Assembly: GCF_014805625.2 (NCBI RefSeq)
Contig: NW_023998476.1
Location: 1 to 64,000 of the forward strand
Length of the DNA: 64,000 nucleotides
Direction: 5' to 3'
Source: Glossina fuscipes
Taxonomy: Eukaryota > Arthropoda > Insecta > Diptera > Glossinidae
Positions 1 to 12,200 of the stretch are shown one piece after another. The notes beneath the pieces were generated by a model, which saw only the letters and a list, made by a program, of their open reading frames with translations, did no database searches and had not been told where the DNA came from. How positions within the stretch are numbered: the first letter of the stretch is position 1; each line of letters starts with the position of its first letter. Position numbers and translations under genes: made by a program.

Positions 1-884
1 GAGTGAACTATTAGTCAAGAGCGCTGATATTAGAGTTGTAAAGAATTCAAATAATTGAATTAGTTAAGCCGTACAAACGAGAAATATTATTTTCATTAAA
101 TAAAACAATACAGTATATGAGAAAAAAGTATAACATATATGGTGTAGAAATCAATTGAACAATATTTCGAAAATTGCGTTTAGAAGGCAACGTCGCCATA
201 ACACATACAGATATACTTATATAAATATGGGAAAATTTCAAATGTATTCAAGCATATCGCTGAACCGAAAGCGTGTATATTTCCTTTCAAAAAGCTACGC
301 TGAATCTTTGTGTCAAGTTTTGGGGACAATATTTGATTTTATTTATTTATTTACTTATCTATATATTTGACGACTGCCATTCACAGTATATAAAGAAGTT
401 TGAAGTTACTTATCTTGTAAACTAAACTTGAGTAAAATATCTAATTCACTAATAACAATGAAAAGTAGTAAACTTGCACTTATTTATATTCACATCTATT
501 CAATACCGTCCATATTAATATCGCCTGGAAATAGTTAATTTTATAATTATGATGAGTGGATTATTAACAGTCTGGTTCGACTAATCAAATGAGATCAAAG
601 AAAACACGACCAACCCTCTTCTCACACGATAGACACCTTCCCGAAGAATTTGTGTAAAAAAAGTTTTGGGGAAAAGTGCAATAAACGATATTAAAAAATA
701 CTTACTTAGAGATCACTTAAGCGTTTATTTGGGCCTAAACAATTCAAATAATTAAATATATTATAAAAAAAAGTAAGAAAGTATTATTCAGTGGCGGCCA
801 AATCTGACATACATACAAAAAGAACAAAAATCCAAAAAAATTTGTTTAAAAAAACGGAGCTACGTTGAGTTTACAGTCCACTAC
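1..884. other. Intergenic, no gene seen
   Basis: AT-rich sequence. Short open frames on both strands lack coding character and do not start in convincing contexts. No RNA gene or element recognised. Confidence 0.5.
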
Positions 885-1100
885 GCAATTTGGCCAAACG
901 TTTCTACCAAGTTTGAAGTCGATATTTTTATCTATACGGCCAGGGGAGTGCCAACAACAAACTCCACACAGACGCACGGATGGGCAGACATGGCTAAATC
1001 AATTCAGAATGTCATGCTGATCAAGAATATACTTTATAGGGTCCCCGAAGTTTTCTTTTGGGTGTTACATACATTACGGAAATGAGTATACCTCTCATCC
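885..1100 (+). repeat. Dispersed repeat, family B copy
   Basis: This stretch matches, in reverse complement, the sequence around 21715-21935. Shared landmarks in order are a 'tttgaagtcgatattt' block, a 'cacacagacg' block, 'gacatggctaaatcaatt', 'gctgatcaagaatatac' and 'tttatagggtcc'. Very similar strings are widespread in fly non-coding DNA, so this is a decayed dispersed element of unknown class. No coding capacity is visible. Confidence 0.6.
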
Positions 1101-1339
1101 TTCGATGATTTCTATAATAAATCCTACTCATATACGTAAATAATCGACATAATCTAACTGAATTGTGAAGAATATAACACTAAGTCACAATGCATATTGA
1201 TGAGAATAATAATATTTATAGCAACAAAAAAAAATGCATCAGAAAAATTTTTAAAAAAATGCATAGAATGGAAATTGAAAATCCTGTTAAAACGAAAAAA
1301 TTCGTGTAAAAAGAGATTTTTATCTTTAAATTCGAATAT

Positions 1340-3110
1340 CGCCTTAAAAGAGGACTAGGTGTAATCGATAATAATCATCAGTGTTTTTTCACGCAACAAG
1401 GGGTTAAAAAGTTCATAATTCGAACGATAAAACGGTAAGTTAATTGAGATAAAGTGGCTTGGCGCACGCTGTGGATTAATAAGATTAATTCCACCAAGTA
1501 AGCCTGGTGATAAGATTACACTATTGACCAATTTAACCATAACGGCGACACCAAATGCAACTGTCCGCTTATAAAGGTTTGAAAGGTTAATCATTTTCAA
1601 GCGGCTTACATATAGAGAAAACAGGCAATTGGAGCTCTGTCCTAGCCCAAGTAAAACAAACACAAGAAACTTTTCTGGACAGACTCAATTAAATCAGTAT
1701 CAGAATCGTAACTTGGGGACCACACTGTTGACGCGCTATTAGAATTACCCAAATCAAGATGATGAATAAACTTCTAGTTCTTCTACGGATCTTCAAGCTC
1801 ATAAAACCACCTCTTGAAAAATCCCTTCTGGCACAGTTTGGGCTCGAAGACAATACCCAAATCTATAAAATATGGAACATCTTCAAGGGTCTCCCCAAAT
1901 ATGCCAGAAGTTGTCCGAATAAGTGAGCTCGATTAGAAAATCAAGCCGATTTTGCCTGATTGGTAAATCTAAAAATAAATTTAACATTTAACATATTGAC
2001 TAGAGCAAATTTATATATTTTTATTTATTTATTGATTTATTCTACATATACATGAAACTCAACTAAAACAAATTGACAGACGAGATCAATTGACTCTTAA
2101 AGTAAATCCTGTATTAGTTAATGGGCATAAGTATAATAAAACAAATAAGAAGGGAAAAAAAGTTAAGAAAGAAAAAAAGCATGTACACAACTAGCATAGA
2201 GCCACACCTATAACCTATAACCGGTACGGGACCAAATTGCAAATGAATCCCTAAGCCATCGCAAAAAGTGAATCACATCCTTCTTGAGAAAGAAAGCCTT
2301 TTACATTTATTTAAATTTAATTTCATAAAATTGAACGAGCACCATGCAACCAAATTAGTCAAGTCACTTTGAAGCTAATATGATTGCAATTCTACAGAGA
2401 AGGAAGAAAAAAGTTTCACATCATCAGCATACATTAAGATCTGTCTGGAATTAATCACCGATGGGAGATCATTAATGTATAAACTAAATAAAATGGGGCC
2501 TAGGTGGTCTGCCTTGAAGTATGCCAGACGTCACGGGGAACTCGTCCGAGTTGACGAAGTTAAACAAAAGCTTGATCTATTGTGCAGATAAGAGCTTATC
2601 CATTTTACTAAATGCAAAGGGAAGCCAGAGGCTCGGACTTTAAAGACAAGTAAGTTATGGTTAACCAAATCAAATGCTTTGCTTAAACCAGTGTACATTA
2701 GATCAGTGCGAGAGCCACTAGAAAAAGCCTTAAAAACATAACAAGTAAACTCTAACAAATTGGTGGCCGTAGATCTTACTTTCCGAAAGCCACGCTGGTG
2801 CGGAGAAATATACCAAGTAGTGGCAAAGGTCAAATGCTGATTGACATTTCGCTCCAACAGCTTAGGCAAGACACTCAACTTGGCTATGCCCCTGCAGTTC
2901 TCGATGAGTTGTCTGCTTCCACTTTTGTGAATACGAATAAGGAAAGTACTCTTCCAACACAAGGGGAAAACACCTAAATTCAAGGACTGCTTGAAAATCT
3001 TTGAGACAACGCCATATAACTCGGCGCAAGATTAAGTACACACAAGTCCAGGCGCACAACTATATTTTAGAGAGCTCAACCCTTTAAAAACGTCATCTTC
3101 AGAAATAACC
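1340..3110 (-). mobile_element. Jockey-like LINE relic (reverse transcriptase and 3' end)
   Basis: Two stretches on the minus strand together look like a decayed non-LTR retrotransposon. 3105-2270 encodes reverse-transcriptase fingers and palm in broken frames: GVFPLCWK, LSVLPKLLER, QRGFRKVRSTATNLLEF and SKAFDLVNH are typical of jockey-clade RT, and a remnant of the catalytic YADDVK block appears in another frame near 2400-2440. 1663-1355 encodes the conserved jockey C-terminus (SRLKMINLSNLYKRT, then NPQRAPSHF and YRSNYELFNP). About 600 bp between them (1680-2270) gave no recognisable protein, so that part is decayed, deleted or replaced. The 5' part (ORF1, endonuclease) is absent. Many stops and frameshifts; inactive. 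Confidence 0.8.
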
Positions 3111-3379
3111 AAATTAGGAATTGAAATCAATTTAGTTATAGGATATGGGTAACTTGCTGATATATCGGAATTAGCTATCGAAAAGTATAAAGTATATCAT
3201 TTCTATCTTTATATTTGTACTTGTAGTCTTGCTGAGCAAGACCAGCACGCAGATGTCGTGAAATAGTGAAGGGGCTAAACATCAACCGCATGACAGTTTG
3301 GAATCAATTGAACAAAGCAGGCTACAAAAAGAAGCTCGGAACCGCGGGAAAAACGGCGGAGACTTTCTATTTATATTTT

Positions 3380-3870
3380 TTTTACCCTACACTGTGTGCA
3401 GTACAGGGTGTATTAATTCTGTGCAGATGTACATAACGTCTAGAAGGGCTTAAGATACACCCACATTCTATTATACCGATTTAAGCTTGTATTTTCGTCT
3501 GTGCGGCCGATATCTGTCCATGGACTCTTTTGTTTAACCTCATGTTCGTAAATTTCGAGGTATTTTGGTGAAAATTGTTACAGAAGTTAATTGACGCAAT
3601 TACGAACTCTACTAAAAAAAAGTATCGGATCAATGCACTTTTTCGCTCACTCCTCGCATAACGTCTTATTTTGAAAAATCGATATATAGTAATTGGAGGG
3701 TGTTGTAGAGTGTTTAATGGTGGACCGTGTCCCACTAAAGTTTTTTCACTTGTTGAAATGCAGCAGGCACGACCATAATGTGTGAAAACAGCCATGGTGT
3801 AAGATTGGGGAGCTTTTACAAATGGTGACAATGCTTACTTTGATCCCCTGTAGGGTAAAGACTTCGTATT
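3380..3870 (+). repeat. Dispersed repeat, family A copy
   Basis: Opens with 'taccctacactgtgtgcagtac' followed by 'gtgcagatgtacataacg', contains 'atcggatcaatgcactttttcgctcactcc', and closes with 'actaaagttttttcacttgtt'. The same ordered blocks recur near 9645-10305, 12635-12735, 15010-15372 and 34060-34280. Unclassified, non-coding. Confidence 0.55.
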
Positions 3871-5260
3871 CAGTGAGACTGCAAGGAAGTTTTTCACTAT
3901 GAACTTTTGCACTCTTTATTGTCAACCACCAATGGAATTAAACCTCCCAGTTAAGCCAAACCGTTCAGAATTAATTAACAGCCCTTCCGTCTTGCAACAA
4001 TGCCACAGAATACAAGTCTTTACTGAAACGATAAGAATCGAGAAAGCTTGGCTGGGAAGTTTCGATACATGCACTCTTATAGCCCTGACTATGGCGACTA
4101 TCGACTACCATTTGTATTGCCCCCTCTGCGAAACTTTCTTAAGGAATGCGAAGTTGACTTCACAAGAAGGCAGGAGAAAAATCTCTTGTTCTAATTCTTC
4201 GCCCAGATATCGCAAAATTTGTATATATTAATTTTACCAAAAACGTGATAAAAGATTCTCAATTGTAATGCTATATAATAATTTATGATTTAATAAAGTT
4301 TTGGAATTAAAATTAAATTTTGGTAAAAAGACACTCTTTTTACGAACATGCTTTCTTTTCCCAATGTCAATTGTCGCGGGCGCTTTGCAGTTAATTGCTG
4401 AGCCCCACTAGGAAAGATCTAGGAGTAGCCTTACAAATTTTCTAATGCTGATCGTAACTCGTAAGAAAAACAAACATAAAATGCTACGGCTTAAAAGCGA
4501 CGACATGAAACAAGCAATCTACTGCAGCTTAAGTCCCCTCCAATGCTTTTTTTATTAAGATACTACTGTATCTTAACTAACACGGTAGAAAATTGCGATA
4601 TTGTGACTAATTCGTGGAAGCTCGGAAGAATGAAAGAAATTATCTAAAAAGGAAGATTCGTCTAAAGTAAAGATCCTTTAACCACTTCTCCTTTCTTTTG
4701 GACTTAAGTAAAAAGGAAGGAGTGAAAGTAAGTTCAAAGTTTTTAGTAATAGTTCAACAGGATCAAATCTGAGATGCATTCATACAATCGTTCGAATATA
4801 ATAGTTATCTTAGAATTTCGTGACTTGTATTTAAAAGCGATTACCATAATTACAAGATTGTCTTGACCTTGCCCTTGCTTTACATATATACAACGAAATC
4901 TTTAATGCATAAATTATTCGCCAGAAATTACATTTCATTAGTAAACAAAGCCAATGCTGAACATATGAACAAATTATAAGTGATTACCTTACCCTTAAAG
5001 CGTACCAACAGTGGTAATATATGCTGCATAGGAGAGCATAGCATAGTTAATTCTAGTGCAAGCATAATCCACGCGAAATGTTGTTGTTGACTGCACAGCA
5101 AGCGAAGGCACTCAGTTATTGTTCAAGAAGCGTGCAGAACAGACGTGTGTCTCGCTGTGTTTATATTCCCAATCGCATAAACATCTAAGCAAATATAGAG
5201 AATGTTTCGATCGCAACAATTTGTGATAAAATTCATATCTGATATCTCTTCAAGCGGTGA

Positions 5261-5312
5261 GAGATAGATAGAGAGAGAGAAAGAGAGAGAAAGAGAGAGA
5301 CAGAGAAAGACG
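5261..5312. repeat. GA microsatellite
   Basis: Imperfect GA run; the long leucine/serine-rich minus-strand frames here come from this repeat. Confidence 0.9.
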
Positions 5313-6109
5313 TTCGAAATTGTCAAAATATTTGTAAGAATCTGTGGTAAATATTTTCTTCTTTTTTTTGCAGCAGAGCAACTTCATTATGACCGTAGCC
5401 GTCATACTCTCTATGCTAAAGTGAAAGTTTGTCAAGTTAAAAGCAAAGTCCGTTATCTTTCGAAACCACTTTTAAACTTGGTCAGCGCATGAAACATTTG
5501 CAAGTAGACCGTCAAACCTAGCAGACTTTGTTTACGGTTGTCCTACAATGTACCGTCCCGTGAATTTAAAGTGTTAATCCGAATATAGTAAGATATAAAA
5601 GAGCGAGAACAAAAAACGTTAATATTTAAATATCGGTAAAAAATATATAAAGATCTCTTGTTACGATTAAAGAAAAAAAGTTTATGCAGGCAAATAAAGA
5701 ATGAAAAAAAAATATATATAAATAAAAATTAAAAAAAAAAAAAAACTAAATAACTAAATGAATAAGAAAAGAAAATAACGCACAAATAACGAATGAGTTT
5801 TGCTTTAATAATTTCTTTAGGAATTTGTTTTCTCTAATGTCCGATTTTGTAAAATTGTTATGCAGCGAATGTTAAATAAAAACAACTAACGATAATTGTG
5901 CGTACGAGTAAGAAAAACACGTTCTCGTTTCAAGTCAATGGGACTTGCTTCCTAGCAAAAGCCAACTGGAACATAATACGCAACAAAGTATAGCGGTAAA
6001 CATCGTATATATGCTGTATATGCTGCTTCTGTTTGCTTTTTTGAATTTTCTTGCTCTTAATTTTGAAAGCGCGCTTAAATATTAAACAATATAATATTTC
6101 TATTAATAT

Positions 6110-6133
6110 ACATATACATATATATATACATAC

Positions 6134-6174
<41 letters not shown>

Positions 6175-6185
6175 TGTATGTATTT
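6110..6185. repeat. TA/TATG microsatellite
   Basis: Nearly uninterrupted alternating TA with occasional TATG and TACA units directly upstream of flz exon 1. Confidence 0.9.
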
Positions 6186-6253
6186 AATCACTTAATCATT
6201 CCGTTTATCATAAATATATTTGAAAAAAAAGTCCCGGCACCGCAAAATAAATT

Positions 6254-9200
6254 ATGAAAAAAGTTATTCGTTTATTAACGCCAACGAAGCGATTACTCAA
6301 ATCCGGATCAACTCTCCTCATGTTTTTAATAATCGGCCAGTTAGTGCCTTTTATTCATGCATCCGGATTGACAGAAGGTAAGGGCAATAAGGCATTAAAT
6401 TTTGTCCATATTTTATTTTGCATACGTCAACAATTTATGATAGTCGTGTTCCTTTTTTCATTTTTCATTAGGACAACAAGCTATATCACAGAAATTACTC
6501 TAAGTTTTTTTTAAAAGAATTTGATTGAGAGAAATAATGAAGAAGGTATAGCAGGTCTTGCGATTTAGGATCTTATATGGAAAATAAAGATAAAAAAGCT
6601 TTCAAGAGGAGCAGGGAATAAATAGCAATACATTTTTTGTTTTTGGTTGATCAGTCACTCAGGAGATGGCCCTTGTTCGTGTAATAAGTTCGAAAAGAAG
6701 TGCAGAAACAGAAAGAGGTAGATAAGAAGTAGTCGCAGCTTAGTGAGTGTCTGCTCAATTGGTAATTGTTCTTGCCTACTTGGCTACTCAATTGCAATAC
6801 GTAAATTGTAGACAAAATCAAAGCAATTGTGTTCGGAGATCACTTCTTGAGACCAATGCCGAAAAGATGGCGAAACACTAGGTTTTGTTACGAAAAAAAA
6901 TCAAATGAAATAAAAAACTAACTATTGCGGAGTGAGACTTTTTGCTCAAAGAGCTCACTGTAACGTGACCGATCAGCCGCTTTCTCCCGGGATATATGAC
7001 TTCGAAATATTTTTCACTTCGTAGAAAGCAAAAAAAAAATTCAAAAACACTACTACGTTATCTGCGACCGAAACGAAATTAAAGGCGATCCTACAAGGTT
7101 TGAGAACTAGCTAAAAAATATTGCTTTAGTTTTTTTATCATTCCCGTTACTTTTTGGGCAGAAATTGAAAGAAAAGGAAAAAATTTCTATTTTGTTTTTT
7201 TGTGAAAATAAATCGATGATAAAATACCTTTTAACTGCCAATAAACAAATACTTATACATATATGTGTATGTAAATGTCACGTTCAAGGCAAAATTACAA
7301 ACAATAATTTTTTGAACACATTGGTATTGCTCGAGTCATATTAAATGTTATATGCATTAAATGTAACAATAGTGAAAATTTTAGGCGAAAGCTAAAAGGG
7401 ATGACTAACTGAATAAATTGTTGTAAAACAATAATTGAATAAATTTCAACTGTATCGTGTTTACCGTAAATAACTTTCTTACGCTAAAACGTTTACTATG
7501 CATTCATACGTACATGTATATTTACAGATATATTCAAATATCTTTTAATCGTAAACTAGTTCAGTTAATGCTACTTACGGATGGATATGTTCTCATAATT
7601 TTTTAGTTTACAAAAGTAGATATGTACACATGAGTGTACATGTTAAGTTTTTCACCTAGAGAGTTAACTAAATTTTTCATTCAGTCTGCAACACTTCTTA
7701 AGTACTTGCTGGTAAGGCTGGTAATAGCACTACATACTGTATAATAAATTATTCTACTGACAGACCTTACTTCTCAAGTGAATTTTTATATACGATCTAC
7801 ACGGAAAAATCGCAATTGTGAAAATCTGAATTCTCCTGCACATCATCATCGTTTATTTAAAATTTTTCTAATAGACGAAGCGATCCTTCTCCCTTCTTCT
7901 ATACTTTGTTTCAACCAAAAAAATGTACTAGACTGGCCTTGCCTGTATAGGCCATATCCAAAATTCGTCTCACAACAATTACAGCTGTCTTCTTACTTGG
8001 TTTTCTTTATGTGTGGCCCTATTGTTGTACATATTATTATAAGCTACCAAGCAAAGTGAGCACCAAAAAGTATTTTGATGAACGAAACATACACTTACAC
8101 AGTCAAGAAGAAAACAATCGCAACTTCTTTCTGTTACAATTTATGATCATAACAAAATTTGCGTAGTAATGTGTAGGCCGTTTATCGACGGATTTGGGTA
8201 GCATTGGCGCGTGAGCTATGGTGCAAATGGCTTTGCAGAACGAGTCACGGTGTCTGCTGGTTTTTAGGGTAATATGAAATTTTTTATACCTGTTTAGTAA
8301 AAAATCGATGCCTTCGTTGCCAAATTAAAGTTAAGAATGTCACTGTTATACACTTACTCTTGCAAGTCAATCAATCAATTAACTGTCATTGGCTGCGGTC
8401 ACCTCCTATTAGTTTTCACATTTTTCTCTGATGATCACGTATTGTAGCTATAGAGGGTCCTCTGATTGATTGGTCATATTGAAAGAAATCTATTATCATC
8501 AAGGGAATATACCCCGCAGGGCTTACTGCTTTGTTGGCCTTCATTAAAATCTTTATTGCACAGTCGAATGTAAAGGAATAAATGCCTAATAAGTTTTATT
8601 CAAGGTTCATTTTCAAATCATTTCATTTTCACTTCATTTATTCATTTATTAAGTAACTACAAAGCCATAGGCCTATTACCTAGTTACATAGATATATTTG
8701 ATGTGCAAAAAGAAATTATAATATAATAAAGGGAGTATACAAGTCAGCTAGATTGCTGCAAATGTAATCATCACCATGTAGTTATCAATTCCCACCAGCA
8801 AGAATATATAAATTATGATTTTGGCTGTGCGGTCAATTTTATTCTAAAGGTATTCAAAATATCATGGAAGGATTTCAGGGTAAGCAGTTACGCATCCCAA
8901 TGTTTAGCAACACGAACAGTGAAAGATAGAAAGTAGGTAAATAGATAGAAAATATGTAAGAGTTTCTCCTCGATCTAGAGAATTGCATTCGTTCTTTTAG
9001 ATGGCTTAGAGATGGAGTTTGAATGATTTTATAGGGTTAGAAGGAGGAGATGTGGTCTCTAAGATTGATGTTGTAAGCAAAGCGCTTTATATGGCCTTAA
9101 GCCCTTCAGAAGTTATACTTAGGGCACCCAGAAAAGGTTTCAATGCAATAGTTAACATTCGTCATGAGAAGCGAAGGTTAATCAATCTCAAATTCTGTTG

Positions 9201-12200
9201 TTATTTATTCCTTTCATTGTTAACGGCCTTTTCTATTCATCCTTAGACTTAGAGTGCATTTAACAAGGCTTAGCTCTCAATCTTGATTATTAAGAAGCTT
9301 CCCGAAATGAACTTTTCTAGATAGAGTAAAAAGCGCGAACTTCGCTCAGAATACTTTTAACATCTTCCCAAGTACGCTCTGGACACCAACAGCGCAGGGA
9401 CGTCATAAGTCATAAGGCCTTTTTGTTAATACTAGTTCGCGTGACTTTACTCCTTTTTTTATAAGAAAATGGAAATCGGAGTATTTTATTGTGACTGCAC
9501 TACTGCTAAGTACCAAAATTGGTTGAAATTCGAAAAAAAATTATAGCACTAACACTGGTCTCTCTTATGCCTAGCGACCGACCATAATGCCAACATATAT
9601 TTTAAAATACACTTATCCCTATGTAAATATATTCTGAATTCTAAGGTCTTTATACCTTACACCACTTGTGGTACAGGATATAATAAGTTAGTGCAGACGT
9701 ACGTAACTGGTAGAAGAGCTTAAATTAGACCCACCTCTTGGCAAAAGTGACTAAGTAGCAGTATTTCGGCATTCTAAATTGGTACGAAAACTTTGGATCG
9801 GCTGTGATAATTTTTGAATCTTCTCTCATATGAAGAAAACGATGTTTATGCGATAAAAAGATACACTTTTCAAGGCCTCATGACGAAAATTATTTCATAA
9901 TAGAAATTTAACATTAAAAAAATTAACTGTACAAAATTTGGACCATCTCAGCCTCTATCTTGGATCCAACCTTAATAAGGACTTTCACAAAAAATGATCC
10001 ATTTTAGAGCAGAAACGCCTAAGTTTTAATATGTGGTGATGAAATTGACCCAATGAACTTTACAAAATTTGGACCATCCATGCCAATTTTTGGATCTTGC
10101 CCTATGTGGGGGCTAAACTTGTACTACATAAGATTGCGTTTTGGGCCCGCTTCCCCATAAATACTTGTACTTGATACTAGTACTTGATAAATCTGGCTTT
10201 ATTTAGAGACAAGATATAATTTTTGTGTTCTATAATAAAACTAAAAATTGGGTCAGACAATATGGTGTAGGGCCTTGCCGGATTATAATGGTCTTACTTG
10301 TTTTTAATATGCATCATTATATCCTAAACAACTTGCGGTACCGTTTGTATTAAATATCTGAATCGACCTAAGTTTGTCTGTTCGTCTATCCGTCTTGTTT
10401 TCCCGCGCTCAAACAAAGGAAAAGAAAAAGTAAATAAAATACAAAGTCGTGTAGAGGTAATTTCAGCTTAGCGCCGCCCTCTGAAAGCCGAAGCTCCGAT
10501 TCCTAGTACGGTATATTATATTTTCGCTCGCACAGAGTGTTAATAAGTATCTCAATTAAAACCACTTATCAAAATACCGTAAAGGCGAACGGTTTTTGAG
10601 TCACCACCAATTTATTAACTACCCAGACACTCTAGCTACGTGCTAGTTCTATCTAAAATAAAAAAAATAAGTGTAATCAACCGACTATGCCGTTTTTCTA
10701 CACCCCCAGTATGTTTGTCTTTTGCTGGAATACTTACGAAGTAGCGAAAGATTGGTTGGCGCCATAGGCAAGTGGGAAAAAAACCATTTAAGCTCGTATA
10801 AGAGTAATAAGTATAGTTGTAGGAAGAGATTCCAAACACCTTCTCTTTTGAAAGAAAGAAAAGCGGTTTTTCTGAAATTTCAATATCAATGTAAACCTTG
10901 TTAGCCGCCTGCAATTTAGATAATTGGTTTATAGGCATAATTGCTATTCCTCAATATTGATCAATTTTATAAATAAAATAAACAATCAAAAGTTTTCTTC
11001 CGAATAAAATTTGCAGTTGTTTTTTTTCCTAACAATCCATGCGTTGAAAAAGTTGCATTAGTGCTCTGCCTACTCAAATATATATTCCCCCCAAATAGGT
11101 TCTACTTGAATCAACTATCGAGCATGATATAGCTGAAAAAATTATTGCTAACAGTTCAAAAAAAAAAAAAAAAACATTAAATTGAGCATATACCTACAAA
11201 TGCACAATACGCGTTTACTTGCTTGGATATAGCGAACAACCACGTCAACCGAAACCAGATTTATTAAGAGCAATTATTTCACGCAATGAAACTCTCCACC
11301 AACTTGTTAGCACTTCTTGCACTAAGTGTTAAATGCAAATTGATTCCATGTAATTCATTCTTACGCGCCTCTATTGAGTATATACGGTTATATATATGTA
11401 CATACATACATACATACATATAAGAAAAAAATGTGATATAAATATCGCTAGAGATATAATATATGTAGACATATGTGTACATGAGTCGTCACGGTGGCCA
11501 TTTACTAGCCAGTACAACTTTTCACGTAAGTAAGAACCCAGCCAGTCGGTGCTTGTATCGTATCTGTGTCAGTTATAAGAAACTTTCCGTTCAAACTCAT
11601 GCCAAACGCTAATTCATCGTAAGCTGAATATATACGAACATCATCGTCCATCCATTGCTTCATTTATGTTGAGTTTCTTTTATTTCACATAAATACATAA
11701 ATGTAAATATCCACGTTTTTAATATACATTTGAATTTTTTAAATGAGCAGTGAAAGTGAAAGACTAATGAAATGTAAAAATTCATATAAATTCTTTTTCA
11801 TCATAACAAAACAGACAAAGAGAAAACGAAGTTAGGTAAAGGTTACATACCACATATGGTAATTTGTGTGTGTACTTTGAAAATTTCTCTTCGAGAGAGT
11901 AAATAAAAAGTTGAAAATACAGTAAAAACTCCTCAGTTCTTCCATTATACGAAATTTCATGTTTTAAGAAACGTTTGTTTGTTCATTTTGCTTCTTTTTT
12001 TTTTTGATTGTTTGAGTGGATGGAAAATATTACGCTTTCGCGGGTGGGGCCTACTTTCAATAGATCAACACAAGTAAAAACAATGTAGTGGGTCACGGGC
12101 ATAGAAGGACGTCAAAAAGGTGGTCCAATCCATTTTCAATGGCGTTTGACTTTAGCACAAAACAGGTTAGTGTACAGAATTTCATCAAAATATCGGTTTG

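Larger units (their letters stand above)
3871..6253. other. Intergenic upstream of flz, with microsatellites
   Basis: No gene recognised. A 110-residue open frame at 3899-4231 (+) has no family features and is treated as chance. A GA-rich microsatellite lies at 5261-5312, A-rich tracts at 5690-5760, and a long TA/TATG microsatellite at 6110-6185 about 70 bp before the flz start codon. The flz promoter or 5' UTR should lie in this stretch, but no TATA-Inr pair could be told from the TA repeat. Confidence 0.5.

Noticed and set aside
3899..4231. 110-residue open frame on the plus strand
   Set aside because: No domain, no splice context and ordinary chance length for this composition.
5123..5435. 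Leu/Ser-rich minus-strand frames
   Set aside because: Products of the GA microsatellite.
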